This document shows positions 1-6,863 of a DNA stretch of 18,427 bases, in pieces. How positions within the stretch are numbered: the stretch's first letter is position 1; each line of letters begins with the position of its first letter. A program made the position numbers and the translations under genes. Source of the stretch: Damh-18 sp964570795 (GTDB lineage: Bacteria; Patescibacteriota; Minisyncoccia; Phycocordibacterales; UBA918); NCBI GenBank assembly GCA_964570795.1, contig CAZMYZ010000016.1:1-18427 (forward strand). Direction: 5' to 3'. The notes below the pieces were generated by a model. The model saw only the letters and a program-made list of their open reading frames with translations, was not told the origin of the DNA and searched no databases.

Positions 1-30
1 CTGAAAATTTATTATGAATAAAATTTTCAG
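1..30. repeat. AT-rich hairpin at the window edge
   Basis: CTGAAAATTT (1-10) is the exact reverse complement of AAATTTTCAG (21-30). An alternative pairing continues inward (TTTATT 8-13 with AATAAA 17-22), leaving a 3-nt loop and one bulge. It sits 7 bp from the terminator hairpin and repeats its outer CTGAAAAT/CAGAAAAT sequence. It may be a second terminator stem or the end of an intergenic repeat; with the window ending here, it cannot be placed. Confidence 0.55.
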
Positions 31-37
31 ACGGACT

Positions 38-71
38 CAGAAAATATAGGGGCTTCGCCCCTTATTTTCTG
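38..71 (-). terminator. Strong hairpin terminator after the dockerin gene, probably bidirectional
   Basis: GGGGC (49-53), loop TTC, GCCCC (57-61), flanked by CAGAAAATA (38-46) and TATTTTCTG (63-71). The GC stem with its flanking A- and T-runs gives a run of T after the stem on both strands. It begins 1 nt after the TGA stop of the dockerin gene. A convergent gene to the left of the window could share it. Confidence 0.8.
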
Positions 72-72
72 G

Positions 73-1200
73 TCACCCAGTCCAGTTAAAGAGGAGGATC
101 GAGAAGTCTTCCAAGCCCACTTTGCCGTTTTGATTGATGTCGGCGGGAGGGTTGGAATTACCGCCAGGAGTTCCCCACCAAAAAACGAGAATAGAGAAGT
201 CAATGAGATTTACCTTACCGTCACGATTGAGGTCGGCATTGCTCGTTGCCTTTCCCTCTACACCCACAAAAAGCGAGAGTACGGTACCATAGGGGCTTTC
301 AGTCTTGAGTGCTCCAGTACCTGAAACAAATCGTACTTTGATAGTATGTGTATCCACCGACACGGTGCCGGTATTAAAAGGTACTGTCCAAGCACCAAGT
401 ACGTCTGAAATAGTCGTGAGCATTTTCTTTCCGTTGTCGATAGAGACTTCTACAGTCACACTCGGCATCGTTTGACCACTCAAGGTAATCGTATCCCCTG
501 GGTTTACGTTTACCGATGATGCACGAAGTGTGGGCGGCACCATAATGCCGTTAAGGCTTGTTACTGCTCCTTGAGTCACATCAAAAGTGGTATTTACCGT
601 GAGCGAGCGTGTGCCTGCAGAGTCGGTCGCCCAAAAACTGAATGACGCAGTGCCCGGGTCAGTTGCTACATTAAACTGGAACTCTCCCCTGCTATTGGTG
701 CGTACCGTTCCTACCGTATCACCATCAATCAAGATATTTACCGTCGCATTTGGGAATGCTTTTCCCGTGATAGTTACCTGTGTGTCGCCCATGGGTTCAT
801 CACGACCACCACTTCCTGAACTTCCTCCTCCTCCCGTGGAACCACCGCCACTGTCAGCAGTCTCACGACTGCAGTCTGCCGCACAAAAGTCTTCATCATC
901 ATTATTGGCATCATCGCATGCCTCTCCTTCAAGAGTCTGCAAAATACCATCACCACAATAGGGGCCATAGAGACAATCAGTACCGCACTGCCTTCCCACA
1001 ATGGTGGTACTGTACGTACCAATCTCACCCGGAATATCACATTCTTCTCCTTCGTTTACGAGTGTATCACCACAAATACTGATGCGGACAGTTGTCGTTG
1101 ATACACTGATGTTTGCGTATGCGCTCGTTGCACACATAGCAAAAAGTGACACGAAAAACACTGGTACGATGAGACGTATTGAGGCGCGTAGCATAAGCAT
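73..1200 (-). CDS. Secreted Cys-rich, Ig-like, dockerin-bearing protein
   Basis: 375 residues. Signal peptide about 1-29 (AYA cleavage site); the Cys at 23 does not make a good lipobox. Residues 43-110 hold two Cys-rich repeats (CGD-x-N-GEECD; YCGDGI..GEACDDAN), as in DUF4215/myxococcal Cys-rich repeats. A Gly/Ser linker (118-132) leads to two Ig-like domains (about 138-208 and 222-312). The C-terminus is a dockerin: DLNRDGKVNLID (323-334) and DINQNGKVGLED (354-365), each followed by FSIL. Positions 1, 3, 5 and 12 of both calcium loops carry Asp/Asn. Dockerins bind cohesins with calcium; no cohesin was recognised in the window. The start is fixed by an AAGGAGGT ribosome site 8 nt upstream, lying across the stop of the previous gene. 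The TGA stop is followed by a strong hairpin. Confidence 0.92.
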   Translation of the reverse strand: MLMLRASIRLIVPVFFVSLFAMCATSAYANISVSTTTVRISICGDTLVNEGEECDIPGEIGTYSTTIVGRQCGTDCLYGPYCGDGILQTLEGEACDDANNDDEDFCAADCSRETADSGGGSTGGGGSSGSGGRDEPMGDTQVTITGKAFPNATVNILIDGDTVGTVRTNSRGEFQFNVATDPGTASFSFWATDSAGTRSLTVNTTFDVTQGAVTSLNGIMVPPTLRASSVNVNPGDTITLSGQTMPSVTVEVSIDNGKKMLTTISDVLGAWTVPFNTGTVSVDTHTIKVRFVSGTGALKTESPYGTVLSLFVGVEGKATSNADLNRDGKVNLIDFSILVFWWGTPGGNSNPPADINQNGKVGLEDFSILLFNWTG

Positions 1201-1206
1201 AGCGAA

Positions 1207-2130
1207 TTACCTCCTTCTTCGGGTACGTATGAAGATAAGGAATGGTACAAAAAGAATAAAGAGTATCGGAATAATTACCGAGAGTTGATGTGGGAGTGAA
1301 AGACCAAGGAAACCAAATCCTGCTGCTTGAAGCGTGCCGTATGGCAGTACGCTGAGGTTAACCTCACCACTCAATTTTACGTCTGCATCATTCATGATTT
1401 CAAAACGTGCGAGATAACTTCCTGCAGGAAGTTTTGTGGGAATCTCTGCAAAGATAGATTCAGTCGCAAACGGGTCTACTGTATCAATACTTCCCTTCTT
1501 ATGCGTTTCCTCAAGAAGTACATTACCGGTCTTATCGTAAATTCTAAAAACTACATCTGATGGAGCAATTTCTACGTTACCAATGTTTTCGATTAGCATC
1601 TCGAAACGAATCTTTCCGGGGAAGTACAGCCAGCCTACTTTGTGCCCTTCATTCAAATCTGATACACCAATTTTTCGCACCTTGAAGTCTTTAATTTTTT
1701 TATCTATCACAGTGAGGTCAACATCAAGTTGTGCACCAAGTGAAATACTCACTGCACCACCTGCCACTTGATCGTCGGGTGCTCCAGTTTTGATACGAAT
1801 ATTTCCTTTGTACTGCTTGAAGTCAGCGTTTTTGGGCACCGTAACACGCACGGTCATTGGCACCTTTTGTTCACCTTGTGGTAAGAGGAACTCATTGCCT
1901 TCATTGATAACAATCCATTCATTAATCTCAGGAACATCAACACTCACCGTTGCTTTGAGAGCGGTGGTAGGGTCACTGCGCACAAGAAAGATAGTCTGTT
2001 CGTATACAGAATTGCGAGTAAGGCTTACATTAGTCACATACGGTGGAGTTACACCAAAACCCGCATAGGTAGTATGCGCAAAAAGAAAAAGTGCCGCTAC
2101 TAAAAAAATGAATGAGCGAAACAGTGTCAT
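1207..2130 (-). CDS. Membrane-anchored two-domain (Ig-like) surface protein, WxL-interacting-protein-like layout
   Basis: 307 residues from the ATG at 2130. A start further upstream (2220) would put the N-terminus inside a terminator hairpin and spoil the signal peptide, so 2130 is preferred. Signal peptide 1-23 (cleaved after TYA). Residues ~24-143 form a beta-rich domain beginning GFGVTPPYV, with VPKNADFKQYKGNIRIKTG near its end. A second beta domain lies at about 145-265. A membrane helix at about 284-302 is followed by RTRRRR, a stop-transfer tail. This order (SP, two Ig-like domains, TM, basic tail) matches Gram-positive WxL-interacting proteins (DUF916/DUF3324), which bind the wall and partner proteins. 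Here that is analogy only. The stop overlaps the ribosome site of the dockerin gene, so the two are probably translated together and may interact. Confidence 0.85.
   Translation of the reverse strand: MTLFRSFIFLVAALFLFAHTTYAGFGVTPPYVTNVSLTRNSVYEQTIFLVRSDPTTALKATVSVDVPEINEWIVINEGNEFLLPQGEQKVPMTVRVTVPKNADFKQYKGNIRIKTGAPDDQVAGGAVSISLGAQLDVDLTVIDKKIKDFKVRKIGVSDLNEGHKVGWLYFPGKIRFEMLIENIGNVEIAPSDVVFRIYDKTGNVLLEETHKKGSIDTVDPFATESIFAEIPTKLPAGSYLARFEIMNDADVKLSGEVNLSVLPYGTLQAAGFGFLGLSLPHQLSVIIPILFILFVPFLIFIRTRRRR
1209..1216 (-). promoter_or_regulatory. Shine-Dalgarno site of the dockerin gene
   Basis: Minus-strand AAGGAGGT, a near-perfect anti-16S match, ends 8 nt before the ATG at 1200. Its last base coincides with the first base of the TAA stop of the upstream gene, and the rest lies in that gene's final codons. 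The overlap implies translational coupling. It is the only strong Shine-Dalgarno among the six visible gene starts, and it chooses the first Met over the one two codons later. Confidence 0.85.
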
Positions 2131-2136
2131 TATATA

Positions 2137-2157
2137 AACAGATGCGCTGCATCTGTT
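2137..2157 (-). promoter_or_regulatory. Perfect 9-bp hairpin in the leader of the gene starting at 2130
   Basis: AACAGATGC (2137-2145) and GCATCTGTT (2149-2157) pair perfectly around a 3-nt loop. The hairpin ends 6 nt before the ATG, and the only Shine-Dalgarno-like bases (AGGA, 2157-2160) lie on its far side. With the promoter proposed at 2164-2192, the transcript would begin at about the first base of the stem. Possible roles are 5'-end protection, control of initiation, or a protein-binding operator. Confidence 0.5.
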
Positions 2158-2163
2158 CCTACA

Positions 2164-2192
2164 ATTATCGTGTACTTGTCCCATAAACGCAA
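2164..2192 (-). promoter_or_regulatory. Candidate promoter for the two-gene unit ending at 73
   Basis: Minus-strand TTGCGT (2192-2187), a 17-nt spacer, then GATAAT (2169-2164). The -10 matches consensus at 5 of 6 positions and the -35 at 3 of 6, with ideal spacing. It begins right after the hairpin at 2193-2218, so a terminator followed by a promoter is a consistent picture. Transcription would start near 2157. Confidence 0.45.
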
Positions 2193-2218
2193 GAACCCGC
2201 GCTGTATAACGCGGGTTC
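2193..2218 (-). terminator. Hairpin after the gene ending at 2242, probable terminator
   Basis: GAACCCGCG (2193-2201) pairs perfectly with CGCGGGTTC (2210-2218) around an 8-nt loop. It lies 23 bp after the TAATAA stops. The minus-strand tail (TTGCGTTTATGG) is only partly T-rich, so termination may be incomplete; on the plus strand the tail is more AT-rich. It separates the last two genes from those upstream. Confidence 0.6.
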
Positions 2219-2241
2219 ATTGAATTTAAAATTTTGAATTA

Positions 2242-4101
2242 TTACCACTGCGCTGGCTCACCTACAAGTGCAGTAAATGTGTTTTGTCCGGTGTATGCCC
2301 CCGCAAATGTAATCGAACCCGGCACACGGATACCCCAGTATGCGTCACGTTGTGCTGGACTTGACGTTGAGGTTGATTTTGGAATATTTATCTCAATTTC
2401 CTTTGGCGTGGTCGATGAGAGAGTGCTTCCGAGCCCCTCAGCAGTAGTGTATGCGACACTACTTGTTGCAAACACTTGTTCACTTTCCGGAATGGTAGAA
2501 GTAAGTGATGGGAGACAAGGTGAGGCATTGGTGTACGTACTACACATTGATGACCCAGTAACATCTTTATCAAGACCTACGTTACCTGTGGCTTGCATAG
2601 TAGTGGTAGCGGTCAGAATTTCATTCTTTTGTCCTGGTTCAAGAGAGCCGTATGGGATTTGCACGGTAGTGAGGTTAAAGGCAAGGAGTGGTAATACATC
2701 AACGGGAACAGTGCTTTCTGAATATGCTCCCACAGCGGTATCATCATCGATACCTTGCACTTGAGCATGCCAATCGTCAGTTGTATAGAAAGATGCTGTT
2801 GTGCTACCGGTAGGATCTGCAATATACCACATCGGGAATGTACAATCGAAACGAATGTCTGAATCCGTAGAACCAGAACAGGTTGTCGAGGAGGCAGTAC
2901 AGATAAGGTTCCATGAAGAAGGTGCTACATCACTTGGATAACAGTCATTTGGATCGAAAGGTGAAGATGCTGTACACGTAGTGGAACTATTACCAGTAGG
3001 TGTTCGATAGATAGAAAGATTGTAGTCGGTAATTTCGTCATCATCGACACCGCCATACGCGTCACAACTGTTGTTGTCTGATGCAATGAACGAGAGAGTA
3101 AAACCAGTTGTTTCAGATGATTCATTAATCAAAACAATATCGTTTGTAATGGCTTGCGTGAGTGAAATTGAAGTGCCGCTTACGGTAGGTGCAACGTTGT
3201 TTACGGTAAGGGTACTTACCTGCCCTTGTTCACCACCAGATGCTTCAAATCCATGTGTGTCAATTATGTACGGATACACATCAAAGTTAGTATCCTGTGT
3301 TGGAATAATGATTGTATATGTCGCTGAAGCATCATCATTCACAAACACTGTTGACGTAGCGAGCGTAGTACCGGTACAGGAATTTGTGGTGGTACTAAAT
3401 CCTGCAGTCGCACACACGGTAAGAAATACCTGGTCATCTTGAGCACCACCAGATGTGTCTGTATCTGTTGAAGTACTATAGAAAGTCACTGCTTGGCCAG
3501 GAATACCTGAGACAGGGTCAGAAAATACAGTAAAGGTTGGACGGTGATTCACCTCAAATGGTGATGAATTTGTAGCATGTACACCCTGTGAGTAGGTATT
3601 GTTACATCGAGGATTACCTGCGTTTCCGTCACAAATCCAAGAATACCAAGCATTAGACTCTGCCCACGCAGCAAGTGTTGTAGTTGCGGCTACAGCAGCG
3701 GTACCGCTTGTGGTGGTGCCTGATACTGCCCACTGAACACCTGAAGTACAGCGTGGTGCTCCCCCTGAAGTTGAAGTTGGGGCTGCGTTTGTGTCACATA
3801 TAAGAAGCCAATAATCCTCCCCATTTGAGTCAGTACCAATAGCAGTCCATGAGACTACGTCTCCGGCATTGGTAGGATTAGCAACAGAAGATTCTACCAC
3901 CTCTGTGGTAGAGGCTGTCCAGGCAGGGGGAGTGTTTACCACGATAACTGTCGTAGTAGCAGTACTTTGCGCGTCTGCTTGTTTAATTTGGCTTTCACCA
4001 AGATTGAAAATGAATACGATTGCAAAAACAACGACACCAATGAATGTGGTATACACAGTGATTTTACCTGCCGTACGTAAATGATCTGTGTTATATGACA
4101 T
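2242..4101 (-). CDS. N-terminally anchored extracellular protein sharing a C-terminal module with the giant protein
   Basis: 619 residues. A short basic N-terminus and a hydrophobic helix at about 14-33 act as an uncleaved signal anchor or signal peptide, so the bulk is extracellular. Residues ~57-180 and ~186-302 look like two related modules: both have a D-x-(N/T)-G...(Y/V)-(W/F)-L-L/T-(I/V)-C core, later Cys residues, and end in a (Y-x-W-I/Y-I-I)-D strand. The joint SSPFEVNHRPTF is a phrase I associate with Parcubacterial surface proteins. Residues ~305-619 match the end of the giant protein (MWYIADPTG/MYFHADPTD; QVFATS/QKFATS; LSSTTP; WGI.VP; G.N.F.A). Cys residues are frequent and mostly paired, fitting disulfides. 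The gene ends in tandem stops TAATAA. It starts 73 bp after the permease gene; no Shine-Dalgarno is visible. Function unknown, probably surface structure. Confidence 0.88.
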   Translation of the reverse strand: MSYNTDHLRTAGKITVYTTFIGVVVFAIVFIFNLGESQIKQADAQSTATTTVIVVNTPPAWTASTTEVVESSVANPTNAGDVVSWTAIGTDSNGEDYWLLICDTNAAPTSTSGGAPRCTSGVQWAVSGTTTSGTAAVAATTTLAAWAESNAWYSWICDGNAGNPRCNNTYSQGVHATNSSPFEVNHRPTFTVFSDPVSGIPGQAVTFYSTSTDTDTSGGAQDDQVFLTVCATAGFSTTTNSCTGTTLATSTVFVNDDASATYTIIIPTQDTNFDVYPYIIDTHGFEASGGEQGQVSTLTVNNVAPTVSGTSISLTQAITNDIVLINESSETTGFTLSFIASDNNSCDAYGGVDDDEITDYNLSIYRTPTGNSSTTCTASSPFDPNDCYPSDVAPSSWNLICTASSTTCSGSTDSDIRFDCTFPMWYIADPTGSTTASFYTTDDWHAQVQGIDDDTAVGAYSESTVPVDVLPLLAFNLTTVQIPYGSLEPGQKNEILTATTTMQATGNVGLDKDVTGSSMCSTYTNASPCLPSLTSTIPESEQVFATSSVAYTTAEGLGSTLSSTTPKEIEINIPKSTSTSSPAQRDAYWGIRVPGSITFAGAYTGQNTFTALVGEPAQW

Positions 4102-4174
4102 AGTACTAATATGAACTGATTACCATAATTCTACTTTATGTGAGTCGCATGAAACCTTAGTTATACACAGTTTG

Positions 4175-5383
4175 TTATTCATAACGAATAGCATCAAGTG
4201 GGTTAAGTAAGGACGCTCGTCGTGCGGGGAAAATTCCTGTTAAATAACCAACCGTACCCGAGAAAATAGCAATGAATACAAGGAATCCTATCGGGAATGA
4301 AAAGAGGTCGACACTCTTCCCTCCAAACTGACTCGCTGCGATATTCAACATGATATTCACAGCAAATCCCAGAGTTACCCCCATAAGTATTCCACTTACT
4401 CCCCCAAGGAAGCCTACAACGATAGATTCCGAAACGAAGAGAAACTTAATGTCACGCGGAGAGGCACCAATGGTGCGCATAATACCAATTTCCTTAGTAC
4501 GCTCCAAAAGGGTCACCGTCATGGTGTTAAACATACCAATAGCAGACACAAGGAGCGCAATACCGCCGAAAGTAGCGAGGACTACCTGAATACCTTGGAA
4601 AATCTTTGACGCCTGTTCTACTGTTTTTGAAAGTGCAGTTACACGATACCCCTCCTTAATAAGTGATTTCTCTACGGTGGTCAAAAATTCGTTTGAAACA
4701 ACTTTCACCTGTGCGCGGTCGTATTCTTCGATTCCTACGTAATTGCGAAGTTCCGGAAGCATCATAAGCACATTGAGTACCCCCTCTTCCTTGGTAATAC
4801 CCTTCACACGGTATTTTTTCTCAATATTGATTTCAGTAATCAGGTCTGAGCCATCCTCTGCAGGCACAAGGAGACGAAACGTTACTTCTTGACCAATGAA
4901 AGACTCGGGGTCTTCGACTCCAAAGAGTTTCAGTACAGCTGGTGAAAGCATAACTTCGTTCCCATTACTCAAGTCTTCCTCCACAAATGCCTTACCGAAG
5001 GACGAGGTAATACCAGCGTACCGTAGGTATGCAGGCTCTGCGCCCTGAATAAAGATATTTCCCGTAAGACCTTTATAGGTAATAAGCGCAGGAAAGCGTG
5101 CAAGTGGCGCAGCATCTTCAATATTTTCATTTTTTTCGAAGTTTTGAATCACTTCATCAGTGATAGAGAGGTTGCGTGCACCGGTAGCAGACACACCGAG
5201 GGAAAGGAGGCTGTCTCCAAACACGATTTGCTCAAGAATAATTTGCTGAAGTCCAAAGCCTAAGCCCACCAAAACCACCACCGCGCCCGTACCCACTCCC
5301 ATACCAAGAATAGTCAGCCAGGTACGCATCGGGTTTGTTTTAAACATACGCGTCGAAAGACGCGCGAGATCCGCTACTTGCAT
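4175..5383 (-). CDS. MacB/FtsX-family ABC transporter permease
   Basis: 402 residues with the classic MacB layout. A first membrane helix lies at about 21-45 and an extracytoplasmic core at about 50-260 (MacB_PCD-like). Three more helices follow at about 264-288, 316-346 and 362-386. The FtsX-domain landmarks are clear: the coupling segment ERTKEIGIMRTIGAS (294-308) and the C-terminal PARRASLLNPLDAIRYE (386-402). It pairs with the ATPase just upstream. Members of this family do not usually translocate across the bilayer like classic pumps. They transmit ATP-driven movement to outer-face partners (mechanotransmission), for example in lipoprotein or peptide export or cell-wall hydrolase control. 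Its place among surface-protein genes suggests a role in their export or assembly, which is inference. No MacA-like adaptor is encoded in the window. Confidence 0.93.
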   Translation of the reverse strand: MQVADLARLSTRMFKTNPMRTWLTILGMGVGTGAVVVLVGLGFGLQQIILEQIVFGDSLLSLGVSATGARNLSITDEVIQNFEKNENIEDAAPLARFPALITYKGLTGNIFIQGAEPAYLRYAGITSSFGKAFVEEDLSNGNEVMLSPAVLKLFGVEDPESFIGQEVTFRLLVPAEDGSDLITEINIEKKYRVKGITKEEGVLNVLMMLPELRNYVGIEEYDRAQVKVVSNEFLTTVEKSLIKEGYRVTALSKTVEQASKIFQGIQVVLATFGGIALLVSAIGMFNTMTVTLLERTKEIGIMRTIGASPRDIKFLFVSESIVVGFLGGVSGILMGVTLGFAVNIMLNIAASQFGGKSVDLFSFPIGFLVFIAIFSGTVGYLTGIFPARRASLLNPLDAIRYE

Positions 5384-5389
5384 ATATCA

Positions 5390-5395
5390 ATTATA
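5390..5395 (-). promoter_or_regulatory. Perfect -10 box 6 nt before the permease ATG (leaderless start candidate)
   Basis: Minus-strand TATAAT ends 6 nt before the ATG at 5383. With the usual 6-7 nt from -10 to transcription start, the mRNA would begin at the ATG. No Shine-Dalgarno precedes the gene, which fits leaderless translation. No convincing -35 is present and the region is AT-rich, so chance is possible. Confidence 0.4.
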
Positions 5396-5399
5396 GTAT

Positions 5400-5512
5400 A
5401 TAGAAAATAGATAATAGAAAATAGCAGAGGGAGGATAAGTTAATTTAATAGAGCATAGAGGATAATGAATAAAAGATAGAAAATAGATTCGAAGTGTTAT
5501 TCTATTTTCTAT
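5400..5512. repeat. Short repeated motif ATAGAAAATAG in the ATPase-permease gap
   Basis: The 11-mer ATAGAAAATAG occurs at 5400-5410, 5414-5424 and 5476-5486, and inverted at 5502-5512. Together with related TAGAGG/GATAAT fragments, these make up much of the 130-bp gap. They may be slippage products or binding sites. Confidence 0.6.
5476..5512 (-). terminator. AT-rich 12-bp hairpin directly after the ABC ATPase gene
   Basis: ATAGAAAATAGA (5476-5487) is the exact reverse complement of TCTATTTTCTAT (5501-5512), with a 13-nt loop. It starts 1 nt after the TAG stop and is followed on the minus strand by CTTTTATT. It could be a weak terminator, an attenuator between the ATPase and permease, or an mRNA 3'-end stabiliser. 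The stem has almost no GC, so strong termination is doubtful. Confidence 0.5.
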
Positions 5513-5513
5513 T

Positions 5514-6836
5514 CTATGCCTTGTAACTCACGTCGACGCCGAGGGCAATGAGTTTTTCCATGTAGCGTGCTAAATCGTCACTTGTTTTTTCATCGAGATG
5601 AAGTCCGCCATTTTTGAGCGATGCCATAAGTTGCTCATGAAATTCCTTTTCTCCATGAATACCGGAGAGTCTATCTGCAATCATAGTGGTGAGATTGGCT
5701 TCGGTGGCTTTCGTAAGCGGAATACGATGGTGCTCGAGGAGATATTCGCGCACACGCTCAGCAAATTTGTGTTGTGAGAAAAATGCCGCATCAGAGTCAT
5801 TGTCACTACGGAAGCGTTTGATGTCCGTGGATTGCTTCACAATGGATACTGAAACCTCTGCCATGTGTTCTGCGGTTTTTTTATCTATTCCCACTCCCCC
5901 TTCGTCATATTTCTTTACAAGCGCATCGACAAAGAGTTTTTTGTGAATTTTTCCTTTAATGAGCAATTGGATTGCTTTTTCAATACGTGCGAGTTGGCTA
6001 AAAGTATAATCCTGGGTGAGGAAGTTGGTAAGACTCTTCACACGAAGTGTATCGACGGAATCATACGGGAAAAGGCGTGCGAGTTGTTCGAGTTCGGTAA
6101 CGATTGTCTCTCCTTCCCGCACGGGCTTGATTTGCTTACGCTGTGGATTAACCACTTCACGCACAATAAATCCATCCTTGAGGTAATACACGCGATGCGC
6201 GTACGAAAGGTGCGCAGCATTGTGCGACACCATAATAATAGTACGCATATCAAAGGTATTAATCTCATCAATCTTATCCATAACCTGCTGCGTCGAAATA
6301 CTATCAAGGTTTCCTGTGGGCTCATCGGCCAAAAGAATCTGTGGGTCGTTGACCATAGAGCGCGCTACCGAGACACGCTGTTGCTGACCTCCCGAGAGCA
6401 TTGAAGGGATTTTATGGGACACCTGCCCCACACCAAAGCGATCGAGGAGCATCTGTGCACGTCTCTCGCGCGTTGCTTTGTTTGCATCACAGAAAATCAT
6501 CGGGAGTGCCACATTGTCGAGTACCGAAAGTGAGCCGATGAGGTTAAATGATTGGAAAATAATACCCATCACATAGCGTTGAAAATACACGCGCTCCTGG
6601 GGCGGGTAAGAATAAATATCATCACCACGAATAAGGAGTGTGCCGTCTCCAGGTGGCAATGAACCCTGAATGGCATACATAAGGGTAGACTTCCCACACC
6701 CTGAAGGACCGAAGAGAATAATATACTCCCCTTCATAAATATCGGTATTGACGTGCTGGAGCGCTTTAAACTCATTTGACTTACCCTTGTTGTAGGTAAT
6801 CGTGAGGTCGCGACAGGTGATGAGTGGTTTTGCCAT
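5514..6836 (-). CDS. ABC transporter ATP-binding protein, MacB/LolD type, with duplicated C-terminal extension
   Basis: 440 residues. The N-terminal ~230 form a complete nucleotide-binding domain: Walker A GPSGCGKST at 43-51, Q-loop Gln95, signature LSGGQ at 147-151, Walker B ILLADE at 167-172 followed by PTGNLD, and switch His205. All catalytic residues are present, so it should hydrolyse ATP. The best family match by motif is the MacB/LolD/FtsE group that powers MacB/FtsX-type permeases, and such a permease follows 130 bp downstream. Stand-alone members are usually about 220-250 residues. This one carries about 210 extra residues holding two copies of a helical module, centred on GKIHKKLF...GGVGIDKKTAEHMA (295-326) and GIHGEKEF...GGLHLDEKTSDDLA (392-423). 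The ATG at 6836 directly precedes the first beta strand and has no Shine-Dalgarno. Substrate unknown. Confidence 0.93.
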   Translation of the reverse strand: MAKPLITCRDLTITYNKGKSNEFKALQHVNTDIYEGEYIILFGPSGCGKSTLMYAIQGSLPPGDGTLLIRGDDIYSYPPQERVYFQRYVMGIIFQSFNLIGSLSVLDNVALPMIFCDANKATRERRAQMLLDRFGVGQVSHKIPSMLSGGQQQRVSVARSMVNDPQILLADEPTGNLDSISTQQVMDKIDEINTFDMRTIIMVSHNAAHLSYAHRVYYLKDGFIVREVVNPQRKQIKPVREGETIVTELEQLARLFPYDSVDTLRVKSLTNFLTQDYTFSQLARIEKAIQLLIKGKIHKKLFVDALVKKYDEGGVGIDKKTAEHMAEVSVSIVKQSTDIKRFRSDNDSDAAFFSQHKFAERVREYLLEHHRIPLTKATEANLTTMIADRLSGIHGEKEFHEQLMASLKNGGLHLDEKTSDDLARYMEKLIALGVDVSYKA

Positions 6837-6841
6837 ATATT

Positions 6842-6847
6842 ATTTTA
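6842..6847 (-). promoter_or_regulatory. -10-like box 5 nt before the ABC ATPase ATG (leaderless start candidate)
   Basis: Minus-strand TAAAAT ends 5 nt before the ATG at 6836. No Shine-Dalgarno is present. The layout matches that of the permease gene. No clear -35 was found at 16-18 nt. Confidence 0.35.
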
Positions 6848-6863
6848 CACACCCATTACATTC

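Noticed and set aside
73..1200. Lipoprotein signal at Cys23 of the dockerin protein
   Set aside because: The residues before the Cys (F-A-M) do not match a lipobox, and a normal AYA signal peptidase I site follows at residue 29.
1207..2130. Cohesin domain as partner of the adjacent dockerin
   Set aside because: The beta-rich domains lack recognisable cohesin landmarks, and the motif order fits a WxL-interacting-like or generic Ig-like fold better.
2131..2220. Upstream ATG at 2220 as the start of the gene ending at 1207
   Set aside because: It lies at a terminator hairpin, and the extra 30 residues (Arg/Cys-rich) would precede and spoil a clear signal peptide that begins at the ATG at 2130.
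2234..2764. Plus-strand open frame of 176 codons opposite the gene ending at 2242
   Set aside because: It lies fully antisense to a well-supported gene, starts inside an intergenic AT-rich stretch, and shows no recognisable domain or signal peptide.
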